A DNA stretch of 64,000 bases, taken from positions 3,199,001 through 3,263,000 of the forward strand of contig NZ_CP113056.1 in the NCBI RefSeq assembly GCF_026625645.1. Direction: 5' to 3'. How positions within the stretch are numbered: the first letter of the stretch is position 1; the number at the start of each line of letters is the position of its first letter. This document shows positions 37,932-45,541 of the stretch, piece by piece. Source of the DNA: Ancylobacter sp. SL191. GTDB taxonomy: Bacteria; Pseudomonadota; Alphaproteobacteria; Rhizobiales; Xanthobacteraceae. The notes beneath the pieces are model-generated. The model did no database searches, was not told where the DNA came from, and saw nothing but the letters and a program-made list of their open reading frames with translations. The position numbers and the translations under genes are program-made.

Positions 37932-38971
37932 ACGGCCTCGCCGAAGCGGAAATGAACCTTCATCGCCCGCCGCCGGTCGGAGGCCAGGGCGAAAGCGGCG
38001 TCGGCCTCCTCGATGGGGAAGGTGCCGGACAGCAGCGGGCGCAGATCCACCTGTCCGGTCGAGATCAGGTCGGCGGCGCGGGCGAATTCTTCATCGAAGC
38101 GGAAGCTGCCGGTGATGTTCAGCTCCTTGGCGACGATGGCGTTCATCGGCAGCGGCTGCTCGCCGCCAAGACCGATGAGCACGATGGTGCCGCGCGGGCG
38201 GGTGAGCTCGATGGCGCTCGCGAGCGCACGGCCATTGCCCGAGCATTCCAGCGTCACGTCGACCCGGCCCTTGTCCTTTGCGAGGTCCGCCAGCGCCTCG
38301 GTGCCGCCGGAGACATCGACACAGCGCGTCGCCCCGAGCCGGGCGGCGATGGCGAGAGCTTCCGGGGCGATGTCGGTGGCGATGATGGTTTCCGCCCCCG
38401 CGAGCTTGGCCGCCGCGATGACCAGGCAGCCAATCGGCCCGCAGCCGGAGATCAGCACGGTCCTGCCGGCAAGCTCGCCCGCCTGCGCCACCGCATGGAG
38501 CGCCACGGCGAAGGGCTCGCACAGCGCGGCGAGCGTCAGGTCGACATCGTCGGATACCTTGACGGCCTGCGCCTCCGGCACGGTCATTTCCTCGCGGAAA
38601 GCGCCCTGCACATGGGGAAAGCGCATGGCGCTGCCGAAGAAGCGCATGTCCAAGCATTGGTTGCGCAGGCCGCGACGGCAATATTCGCACTCCCCGCACG
38701 GACCCGAGGGGTTCACCGCCACCTTGTCGCCGACCTTCACCGCCGTGACCTCCGCGCCCACCGCCTTCACCGTGCCGGCCACTTCATGGCCGAGCACCAT
38801 GGGCTCGCGCAGGCGCACCACGCCGAAGCCGCCCTGATGGAAGTAATGCAGGTCGGAGCCGCAGATACCGCCGGCGCCCATCTGCACGACGACGTCGCGC
38901 GGGCCCGGTGTTGCGGCGGGCATGGATTCGAGGCGCAGATCGTGCGGGGCGTGGATGACGATGGCACGCAT
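37928..38971 (-). CDS. idnD: L-idonate 5-dehydrogenase, zinc-type medium-chain dehydrogenase
   Basis: Oxidises L-idonate to 5-keto-D-gluconate (E. coli pathway). The 347-residue zinc MDR enzyme has the catalytic-zinc ligands in GICGSDLHYF (Cys near 37) and GHEVAG (His near 62). The structural zinc site has four cysteines in CGECEYCRRGLRNQC (about 92-106), and the NAD-binding GCGPIGCLVI is near 178. The SDLHYF and FRFDEEF wordings are typical of idonate dehydrogenases. It lies between dctM and gntK and is translationally coupled to gntK. Confidence 0.88.
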   Translation of the reverse strand: MRAIVIHAPHDLRLESMPAATPGPRDVVVQMGAGGICGSDLHYFHQGGFGVVRLREPMVLGHEVAGTVKAVGAEVTAVKVGDKVAVNPSGPCGECEYCRRGLRNQCLDMRFFGSAMRFPHVQGAFREEMTVPEAQAVKVSDDVDLTLAALCEPFAVALHAVAQAGELAGRTVLISGCGPIGCLVIAAAKLAGAETIIATDIAPEALAIAARLGATRCVDVSGGTEALADLAKDKGRVDVTLECSGNGRALASAIELTRPRGTIVLIGLGGEQPLPMNAIVAKELNITGSFRFDEEFARAADLISTGQVDLRPLLSGTFPIEEADAAFALASDRRRAMKVHFRFGEAV

Positions 38972-39022
38972 GTCGGGCGGATCCTTGGTCGAGAGAAAGT
39001 TACGGTGTGAACGGCCCGCCTG

Positions 39023-40303
39023 TCAGCGGGTCATCCACTGCAGCGGCCACATGACGATCTGCGGGAAGGCAACCAGCAGGACCATCACGATGGTCTGGGC
39101 GATGAGGAAGGGCAGCACGCCGCGGATCACCCCGCCCATCGGCACCTTGGCGACGCCGCAGACCACGTTGAGCACGGTGCCGACCGGCGGCGTCACCAGC
39201 CCGAGCGCGTTGTTCATGATGAACAGCACGCCGAAATAGACCGGGTCGATGCCCGCCTGCTTCACCACCGGCATCAGCACCGGGGTGAGGATCAGCACGG
39301 TCGGGGTGAAATCGAGCGCGGTGCCGATGATGAACACCAGCACCATCAGGATCGCCATCAGCAGGATCGGGCTGTCCATGAACGGCTCGACGAAGCCGGC
39401 GAGCTGCTGGGGAATGTCCGCCGTGGTGATGAGCCAGGCCGAGACGCCGGCCGCCGCCACCAGGAACATGATGACCGCCGTGGTTTCCGCCGCGCGGTAG
39501 ATCAGATGGAACAGGTCGCGCAGCTTGATCTCGCGGTAGATGAACAGGCCCACGACCAGCGAGTAGACGGCGGCGATGACGGCGGCTTCGGTCGGCGTGA
39601 AGATGCCGAATTTCAGGCCGCCGATGATGACCACCGGCAGCATCAGCGCCCAGAAGGCGTCGCGGGTCTCGGTCAGCCGCTCCTTCATCGAGCGGCGCGG
39701 CTCGACGCGCGGATTGTCCTTCTTGATGCACCAGCGCCAGGCCAGCATGATGGCGATGCCCATCATCACCCCCGGCACGATGCCGGCGATGAACAGCTTG
39801 GTGATCGACACGCCGCCGGCGACGCCGAAAATGATCATGCCGATCGAGGGCGGGATGACCGGGGCGATGATGCCGCCGCAGGCGATGAGGCCGCAGGAAC
39901 GGTTCACATCATAGCCGGCATTGCGCATCAGCGGCACCAGCACCGAGGCCAGCGCGGCGGTGTCGGCCACGGCCGAGCCGGAGAGCGAGGCCATGATGAC
40001 CGCCGCCATCACCGCGACATAGCCGAGGCCGCCGCGAATATGGCCGACCCAGGCCATCGCCATGGTGATGATGCGCCGGGTCATGCCGCCGGCGTTCATG
40101 AACTCGCCGGCCAGCATGAAGAAGGGCACGGCGAGCAGCGGGAAGCTGTTGGAGCCGTCCCACATGTTCTGGATGATGATCTGCGGGTCGGTGATGCCCA
40201 TGTAGAACATCATGGCGAGGCCGCAGCCGATCAGCGCGAAGGCGACCGGCATGCCCAGAGCCATGAGGCCGAGCAGCGATCCGATGAAGATGAGAACAAT
40301 CAT
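39023..40303 (-). CDS. dctM: TRAP transporter large permease (DctM type)
   Basis: Membrane protein of 426 residues with about twelve hydrophobic segments, catalysing Na+- or H+-coupled import of an acid sugar delivered by DctP. Conserved segments include NMWDGSNSFPLLAVPFFMLAGEFM, ASLSGSAVADTAALASVLVP, PPSIGMIIFG and the terminal TPPVGTVLNVVCGVA. The ATG at 40303 gives the proper N-terminus (MIVLIF); the frame is open far upstream within dctQ. Overlaps dctQ by 4 bp. Confidence 0.94.
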   Translation of the reverse strand: MIVLIFIGSLLGLMALGMPVAFALIGCGLAMMFYMGITDPQIIIQNMWDGSNSFPLLAVPFFMLAGEFMNAGGMTRRIITMAMAWVGHIRGGLGYVAVMAAVIMASLSGSAVADTAALASVLVPLMRNAGYDVNRSCGLIACGGIIAPVIPPSIGMIIFGVAGGVSITKLFIAGIVPGVMMGIAIMLAWRWCIKKDNPRVEPRRSMKERLTETRDAFWALMLPVVIIGGLKFGIFTPTEAAVIAAVYSLVVGLFIYREIKLRDLFHLIYRAAETTAVIMFLVAAAGVSAWLITTADIPQQLAGFVEPFMDSPILLMAILMVLVFIIGTALDFTPTVLILTPVLMPVVKQAGIDPVYFGVLFIMNNALGLVTPPVGTVLNVVCGVAKVPMGGVIRGVLPFLIAQTIVMVLLVAFPQIVMWPLQWMTR

Positions 40304-40881
40304 GATGGCGTGCCCTTGCGCGCGGTCTGCTCCGCCAGCTCGTGGTCGATCTCGTGGATCTCGGAGAGCCCCTCCTCGTTCACGTCGATCAGCTCGTCCT
40401 CGGCAACGTGACCCAGCACGAGGCGGACGAGATTGGCGGCGCAGATGAGGGCGATGGCGGTGCTTGTGATGTAGCTCACGCCATAGACCCACAGCGTCGA
40501 GATCTGCGCCACGGGCGAGGAATTGCCGGCGATGATGTCGTGCTGCAGCCAGGTGCCGTAGAGCATGTAGAGGCTGCACACGAGCATGATGGCCTGGCTG
40601 ATGCCCCAGCATAGCTTGCGCCCAATGAGCGGCAGCGCCCGCACTACGAGATCGACGCCGAGATGGGCACGCCGGTGCAGGCCGACGATGGCACCGAGGA
40701 AGGTAAGCCAGACGAAGGCGAACCGCGGCAACTCGTCGGACAGGTCGATACCCGTGTTGAAGCCGAGCCTCAGCACCACATTGCTGAAGACGGTGACGAG
40801 CATGACGACCATGCACAGCACCATCAGCACCTCAAGCACGCGGTAGAACGTGGCGATCGCCAACTTGAGCAGTTGGTTCAT
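40300..40881 (-). CDS. dctQ: TRAP transporter small permease (DctQ type)
   Basis: A 193-residue membrane protein with four predicted helices (about residues 15-37, 50-68, 90-110, 130-155). It has typical DctQ features such as FSNVVLRLGFNTGIDLSDELPRFAFVWLTFLGA. It pairs with DctM, and their genes overlap by 4 bp. A charged 30-residue C-terminal tail is longer than common. Confidence 0.92.
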   Translation of the reverse strand: MNQLLKLAIATFYRVLEVLMVLCMVVMLVTVFSNVVLRLGFNTGIDLSDELPRFAFVWLTFLGAIVGLHRRAHLGVDLVVRALPLIGRKLCWGISQAIMLVCSLYMLYGTWLQHDIIAGNSSPVAQISTLWVYGVSYITSTAIALICAANLVRLVLGHVAEDELIDVNEEGLSEIHEIDHELAEQTARKGTPS

Positions 40882-40990
40882 CGAGACACCTCGGGAAAGC
40901 CGAGTGCCGCTGCGGCATCGGACGGAAGGGACGCGTCATCGAGGGGTGTTCCGGCGGCGCGTGGAGGCGGCCGCCGGAACAGCGTTTCAC

Positions 40991-42004
40991 TCAGTTGGCG
41001 CTGCGGGCCTTGTCGATCTCGGCGTAGAAGCCATCGACAAAGGCCTCGCCGATCTGCGGCTTGAACTTGGCCACCACCGGCTTCACCTGCTCCTGGATGC
41101 GGGCGAGCTGGTCGGCCGGCACCTGATCGACCTCGACGCCGGCTTCACGGAACTTGGCGATCACGTCGCGGTCGCCCTCGTCGAGCAGCTTGCGCTGGAG
41201 CAGGCCCGCTTCCACCGCGGCCTTGCGGATCGCGTCCTGATCGGCCGGGGTGAGCTTGTCCCAGAACTTCTTCGAGGCGACGAGCGCGACCGGCGTGTAG
41301 ACGTGGTTGGTGATGGAGATGTACTTCTGCACTTCCTGCATCTTGTTGGCGTACATGTGCAGCAGCGGGTTCTCCTGCCCGTCGATCGCCTTGACTTCCA
41401 GCGCCGGGAACACTTCGGAGAACGGCATTGGCGTCGCATTGGCGCCAATGGTCTTCCATGTGTCGAGCGCCACCGGGTTGGCCATCACGCGCAGCTTCAG
41501 GCCGGTGATGTCGTCGAGCTTGGTGACCGGGCGGCGGCTGTTCGACAGGTTGCGGAAGCCCATGCCGGTCCAGGTCAGGCCGACGATGCCCGAGGGCTCG
41601 ACCTTGGCGAAGATCTCCTTGGAGGAGGCGCCGTCGAGCACGGCGTACACTTCCTTGGTGTTCTGGAACATGAAGGGCAGATCCCAGACCTGCACTTCCT
41701 TCACCCGCGAGGACAGCGGCGCCAGAGTGCCGATGTAGAATTCCTGCGTGCCGGCCTGCACCGCCTGGAGCTGCTTCTCGTCGCTGCCGAGCACGGCGCC
41801 GTGATAGGTCTGCACCTTCACATTGCCATTGGTGTAGGTGCCGACCAGCTCGGCGAACTTGTTCATCGACGCGGCCTGCGGATGGCTCTCCGGCATGGCG
41901 TGGCCGACCTTGGCCTTGATCTCCGCCGCGGCGGGGAGCGCCCCGAACAGGGTGGCGGCCAGCAGCGCGGCGGTGAAGGCGCGGCGTCCGGTAACGGTCT
42001 TCAT
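40991..42004 (-). CDS. dctP: TRAP transporter substrate-binding protein (DctP type)
   Basis: Periplasmic binding protein of 337 residues with a signal peptide (about 1-27, AAA-EIK). It shows the conserved R-x-M region in GLKLRVMANPVALDTW near 165-180, whose arginine binds the carboxylate, and PMPFSEVFPALEVKAIDGQENP near 190-212. The ligand is probably an aldonate or related acid, from the neighbouring dehydrogenases. It heads the three transporter genes. Confidence 0.94.
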   Translation of the reverse strand: MKTVTGRRAFTAALLAATLFGALPAAAEIKAKVGHAMPESHPQAASMNKFAELVGTYTNGNVKVQTYHGAVLGSDEKQLQAVQAGTQEFYIGTLAPLSSRVKEVQVWDLPFMFQNTKEVYAVLDGASSKEIFAKVEPSGIVGLTWTGMGFRNLSNSRRPVTKLDDITGLKLRVMANPVALDTWKTIGANATPMPFSEVFPALEVKAIDGQENPLLHMYANKMQEVQKYISITNHVYTPVALVASKKFWDKLTPADQDAIRKAAVEAGLLQRKLLDEGDRDVIAKFREAGVEVDQVPADQLARIQEQVKPVVAKFKPQIGEAFVDGFYAEIDKARSAN

Positions 42005-42019
42005 GGGTCTTCTCCTTGG

Positions 42020-42056
42020 TACGATCTTCTTGAATGCGATCTTTTGGGTGCGATCT
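42020..42056 (-). repeat. Three direct 8-bp repeats upstream of dctP
   Basis: The octamer T(A/G)CGATCT occurs at 42020-42027, 42035-42042 and 42049-42056, spaced 15 and 14 bp, just upstream of the dctP start. On the coding strand they read AGATCGYA. They could be binding sites for a regulator or a recent tandem expansion. The rest of the 80-bp gap shows nothing else. Confidence 0.4.
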
Positions 42057-42084
42057 GGTTGCTTACGGCGTCGTCATGCGCTGC

Positions 42085-42855
42085 TTAGAGGACGGCCAGC
42101 ATCCCGCCATCGACGTAGATGAGCTGGCCGTTGACGTAGTTGGAGGCGGGCGAGGCGAGGAAAACGGCAGCGCCCACCAGTTCGTCCGGCTGGCCCCAGC
42201 GGCGTGCCGGGACGCGGCCCTTGACCCAGCCGTCGAAGGCCGGGTCGTTCATCAGCGCCTCGTTCATGTCGGTCGCCATGTAGCCGGGACCGATGGCGTT
42301 GGCCTGAATGCCGTGCTGCGCCCATTCCGCGACCATGGAATGGGTCAGAGTCTTGATGCCGCCCTTCGCCGCCGTGTAGGGGGCGACGGTGGCGCGCGCC
42401 GCCTGGCTCATCAGCGAGGCGATGTTGATGATCTTGCCGCCGCGACCACGCGCGATCATGCGGCGGGCCGCCTGCTGGCTGACCAGGAAGGCGCTGGTGA
42501 GATCGACCTCGATCACCCGGCGCCAGTCGGCCGGATCGAGGTCCACCATCGGCTTGCGGAACTGGATGCCGGCATTGTTGACGAGGATGTCGATCTCGAT
42601 GCCCTCGGCGTCGAGCGCGGTGAAGGCGTCGGCCACGGCCGCGTCATTGGTCACGTCGAAGGGCAGCGCATGGGCGGAAAGCCCCTCGCCTTCCAGCGTG
42701 CGGCATGCCGCCTCCGTGGTGTCGGGCTTGGTGCCGTTGAGCACGACGCGGGCGCCCGCCTGGGCGAGGCCACGGGCGATGCCGAGGCCGAGGCCGCGGG
42801 CCGAGCCGGTGATGAGGGCGGTGCGCCCCTCGAGCGAAAAGAGCTGGGTGGACAT
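42085..42855 (-). CDS. idnO: SDR-family gluconate 5-dehydrogenase (IdnO-like)
   Basis: NAD(P)-dependent short-chain dehydrogenase of 256 residues. It has the nucleotide motif TGSARGLGLGIA near residue 16, NNAG near 91, the catalytic Ser in NIASLMS near 147 and the YTAAKGG pair (Tyr and Lys) near 160. It also carries gluconate 5-dehydrogenase-like wording at ANAIGPGYMATDMN and PASNYVNGQLIYVDGGMLA. In E. coli IdnO reduces 5-ketogluconate to D-gluconate. With IdnD and GntK the pathway from L-idonate to 6-phosphogluconate is complete. Confidence 0.86.
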   Translation of the reverse strand: MSTQLFSLEGRTALITGSARGLGLGIARGLAQAGARVVLNGTKPDTTEAACRTLEGEGLSAHALPFDVTNDAAVADAFTALDAEGIEIDILVNNAGIQFRKPMVDLDPADWRRVIEVDLTSAFLVSQQAARRMIARGRGGKIINIASLMSQAARATVAPYTAAKGGIKTLTHSMVAEWAQHGIQANAIGPGYMATDMNEALMNDPAFDGWVKGRVPARRWGQPDELVGAAVFLASPASNYVNGQLIYVDGGMLAVL

Positions 42856-42868
42856 GAGCGGGTCTTTC

Positions 42869-44068
42869 TCAGAGCGCGCTGCGGCGGCGGGTGATGTCGG
42901 GGCGCGTGAAGACTTCAGGACGCAGTTCGAGGCCGAGGCCGGCGCCTTCCATCGGGTAGGCGAAGCCGTTCTCGATGCGCGGCAGGTTGGTCACCAGCTC
43001 GGTGTACCAGCCGCGATAGAAGGCGCGGACGGACTCCTGGATCAGCGTGTTGGGCTGGCTGAACGAGCAATGGATCGCCGCGGCGAAGGCGACGGGGCCA
43101 GTGCAGTCATGCGGGGCGAAGGGCCGGTGATAGGTGTCGGCCTGCGCGGCGATCTTGCGGCCCTCGGTGAGACCGCCGGTCCAGCACAGATCGACCATCA
43201 CCACGCCAACCGCGTCGACATTCAGGAAATCCTGATAGGCGAAGCGCGAGCCGAGCGTCTCGCTGGCGCAGACCCACACATCGGTGGAGCGGGCATATTC
43301 GGCCAACGCCTGCGGCGAGTTCATGCGGATGGGATCTTCGTACCAGGTCGGGGCGTAGGGCTCGAGCGCGCGGGCGATCTGCTTGGCGGTCGGCAGGTTC
43401 CACAGCGAGTGGAACTCGACCATGATCTCCATCTTGTCGCCGACCGCCTTGCGGATCTTCTCGAAGGGCTGGATCGCCGTCTTCATCTGCTCGGCGGTGA
43501 TGTAGTTGCCGCCGGTCTCGATGCCGGCCGGGTCGAAGGGCCAGATCTTCATGGCGGTGATGCCTTCGTCGAGCAGGCTCTCGGCCAGCTCGTCGGCCCG
43601 GTTCATGAAGGCGTCGAGATCCTCATAGGGCCCCTCGGCCTCGCCGATACCCCAGGTGGAGACCGGCTTGATGCTCATCGAGCGGACATATTTGTAGCCG
43701 GCGCAGGTGTTGTAGAGGCGCAGCTTGTCATGGGCGAGGCCGCCCAGCATCTGGTGAACCGGCTGGTTGCAGACCTTGCCGAAAACGTCCCACAGGGCGA
43801 AGTCGATGGCCGAGGCGGCACGGTACTCAACACCGGTCGAGGCCTGCGCCAGCGGCAGGTTAACCATCTCGCGGTTGAGCGCTTCGATACGCAGCGGGTC
43901 GCGGCCGAGCAGCCGGCCGGCCAGCGTGTCGTGGATATGAGCTTCCACCGCCCCTGCCCCATAGAAGGTCTCGCCAAGGCCGATCACGCCCTCGTCGGTG
44001 TGGATATGCACCCAGAGCAGATTGGCGAATTCGGCGAGGCGGATCGTCTCGATGGCTGTGATTTTCAT
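42869..44068 (-). CDS. Enolase-superfamily (mandelate racemase/muconate lactonizing) sugar-acid dehydratase
   Basis: A 399-residue enolase-superfamily enzyme. The N-terminal capping domain (MKITAIETIRLAEFAN) is followed by the barrel, with putative metal ligands in VEFHSLWN, WYEDPIRM and ASETLGSRF. Catalytic candidates are the Lys in MKIWPFD and the His in PHDCTGP. Enzymes of this form mostly dehydrate aldonic or uronic acids to 2-keto-3-deoxy acids, or racemise. The substrate is not determinable here. It is the first structural gene after the regulator, 13 bp upstream of idnO. A frame open to 44179 gives a non-conserved extension, so ATG 44068 is used. Confidence 0.87.
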   Translation of the reverse strand: MKITAIETIRLAEFANLLWVHIHTDEGVIGLGETFYGAGAVEAHIHDTLAGRLLGRDPLRIEALNREMVNLPLAQASTGVEYRAASAIDFALWDVFGKVCNQPVHQMLGGLAHDKLRLYNTCAGYKYVRSMSIKPVSTWGIGEAEGPYEDLDAFMNRADELAESLLDEGITAMKIWPFDPAGIETGGNYITAEQMKTAIQPFEKIRKAVGDKMEIMVEFHSLWNLPTAKQIARALEPYAPTWYEDPIRMNSPQALAEYARSTDVWVCASETLGSRFAYQDFLNVDAVGVVMVDLCWTGGLTEGRKIAAQADTYHRPFAPHDCTGPVAFAAAIHCSFSQPNTLIQESVRAFYRGWYTELVTNLPRIENGFAYPMEGAGLGLELRPEVFTRPDITRRRSAL

Positions 44069-44227
44069 GGCGCTTGCTAGCTGTTCCGAGGGTGCGCTCC
44101 GCCGTTGCTTGCCCGGCGGGGGCGAAGCTGGCAGGGAAACCGACGATGTGAGGCACAGGTCCGCTATCCCGGCCCGCACGCGGCAGCCGGGGGATGGCGG
44201 ATGATCAGGCTGCGGACAGGCGCAGCG

Positions 44228-45049
44228 TCAGGTCAGGACGGTCCGGTCATGGCGTTCCTCCGCAGCCTCGTGGCTGTTGTCAGGGTCGAGCTCTTGATCG
44301 GCTCGTAGTTGAACTTCCGCGACGCTGGCGGTCTGGGCCGGCGTGCGAAACGCATTGGGATTGGCGCTCAGGAGCTGGCGCATGTCGCGCTCGGCATCGT
44401 CGAGCAGCTCGATGATGGCGTCGCCCGCCTCGGACGGGCGGCGGTTCTCGATCGCCTCGCACACCCGGCGGTGCAGCGGCAGCGAATGGGCGCGCCCGCC
44501 GGGCACGGCGGCGACGCGCTCGAAGCAGATGCGCAGCACCGTCGCCATCACGCTCTGCAGCTGCGTGACGAAAGGATTGGCGCAGGCGCGGATGATGGTG
44601 CTGTGGAATTTGAGGTCGGCGGCGACATAGTCGCCCTTACCGTCCACAGCCTCGGCCATCGCCTCATAAGCCTCGCGCAGCGCCTTCAGCTCGGCCGGCT
44701 GCGCCCGCTGGGCGGCGAGCCGCGCGGCGGCCGGCTCGATGATCCGGCGCAGTTCCATGATGTCGGAGCCGAGAGCGAGATCGACGCCATTGGCATCGGC
44801 GCGCCAGATCATCACCTCGGGGTCGAGCAGGCTCCAGCGGCTCTGCTCCAGCACCACCGTGCCGGTCCGCCGCCGCGCTTCCACCATGCCCTTTGAGGCC
44901 AGCCCCTTGATCGCCTCGCGCAGCACGATCCGGCTGACGCCAAGCTGCGCGCACAACACCGGCTCGGCCGGAATCACCTGGCCCGGGCGATAACGGCCCG
45001 CGCAGATGTCCTTCCCCAAGCGATCGAGGGTGTCGTGGTACAGGGTCAT
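44228..45049 (-). CDS. GntR family transcriptional regulator, FadR/FCD type, of the sugar-acid operon
   Basis: A 273-residue regulator. The winged HTH (about residues 5-70) includes YRPGQVIPAEPVLCAQLGVSRIVLREAIKGL. The FCD effector domain (about 85-230) has putative metal ligands in DLKFHSTIIRA and LPLHRRVCEAI. The N-terminus is close to the HTH, so ATG 45049 is probably right, but it has no Shine-Dalgarno sequence. The 24-bp perfect palindrome starts 1 bp upstream of it, which implies autoregulation. A four-codon ORF (MMIA, stop) in the operator overlaps the start by ATGA and may couple translation. Confidence 0.9.
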   Translation of the reverse strand: MTLYHDTLDRLGKDICAGRYRPGQVIPAEPVLCAQLGVSRIVLREAIKGLASKGMVEARRRTGTVVLEQSRWSLLDPEVMIWRADANGVDLALGSDIMELRRIIEPAAARLAAQRAQPAELKALREAYEAMAEAVDGKGDYVAADLKFHSTIIRACANPFVTQLQSVMATVLRICFERVAAVPGGRAHSLPLHRRVCEAIENRRPSEAGDAIIELLDDAERDMRQLLSANPNAFRTPAQTASVAEVQLRADQELDPDNSHEAAEERHDRTVLT

Positions 45050-45050
45050 G

Positions 45051-45074
45051 CAATCATCATACGTATGATGATTG
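45051..45074. promoter_or_regulatory. 24-bp perfect palindrome, operator of the GntR regulator
   Basis: CAATCATCATAC is followed directly by its own reverse complement, centred at 45062/45063. The core ATCATACGTATGAT resembles known FCD operators (UxuR/ExuR-like motifs contain the same central ATGAT...ATCAT logic). It sits directly before the GntR coding start. No second copy of the full site was found by eye upstream of the dehydratase, idnO, dctP or idnD. Confidence 0.75.
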
Positions 45075-45491
45075 GGCCGTCAATGGCCGATGGCGCCGAG
45101 GGCACAGGAAGAGAGGATGACTCCCGATGGCTGCGACAGGCGGCGAGCCGGTCCAGACAGCCGACCGCTCTACCTAATTCGTCCCGAACGATATTGATCT
45201 CGACGCTGGCAGCCACTCTTGCCGAGCGAGTCACAGGTCATCAAGGTGCCGCGACCCGCGATGGGGGCGTCCGGTCAGCGCCGTTCGGAGGCGAATGCTT
45301 TGGCTGCGCAAGAGGATGGTGGTGCCGAATCGCCGTCATGGCAGCGTAATGGTGCCGATCACCATCCGAAGGCAAAGCGAGTGCTCAACGAGGCCACGTA
45401 TTTCCGTGTGCTACGTGAACTTGCCTGACGCATCCCAGCCTCTGCCCTCCCCCAATATCAGCCGCGATCCAAGATACAGCGGTTCGGGCGC
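45075..45491. other. Intergenic region without recognisable gene
   Basis: About 417 bp between the sugar-acid regulator and the glucan synthase 3' end. Several short open frames exist (one of 69 codons at 45219-45428), but none has a ribosome-binding site or resembles a family I know. Base composition is a little less GC-rich than flanking genes. It is possibly decayed sequence; I see no transposase or RNA gene. Confidence 0.4.
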
Positions 45492-45541
45492 CGGGCCGCG
45501 AGCGACCCAGAGAAAACTACGCCTTCGCTATAGCCCCATGA
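45492..45541. repeat. Imperfect direct repeat, copy 1 (end of glucan synthase gene)
   Basis: A 50-bp segment matching 54570-54620 at 42 of 51 aligned columns. It spans the final codons and stop of the glucan synthase and the first bases of its 3' flank. The first part (CGGGCCGCGAGCGACC) is identical in both copies and can fold as GGGCCGC/GCGACCC with a G-T pair. Confidence 0.7.

Noticed and set aside
42389..44080. A 563-codon plus-strand open frame
   Set aside because: Antisense to the sugar-acid dehydratase and idnO genes, which both carry full motifs.
45219..45428. 69-codon plus-strand frame as a gene
   Set aside because: No Shine-Dalgarno sequence, no recognised motif, and it lies in probable decayed sequence.
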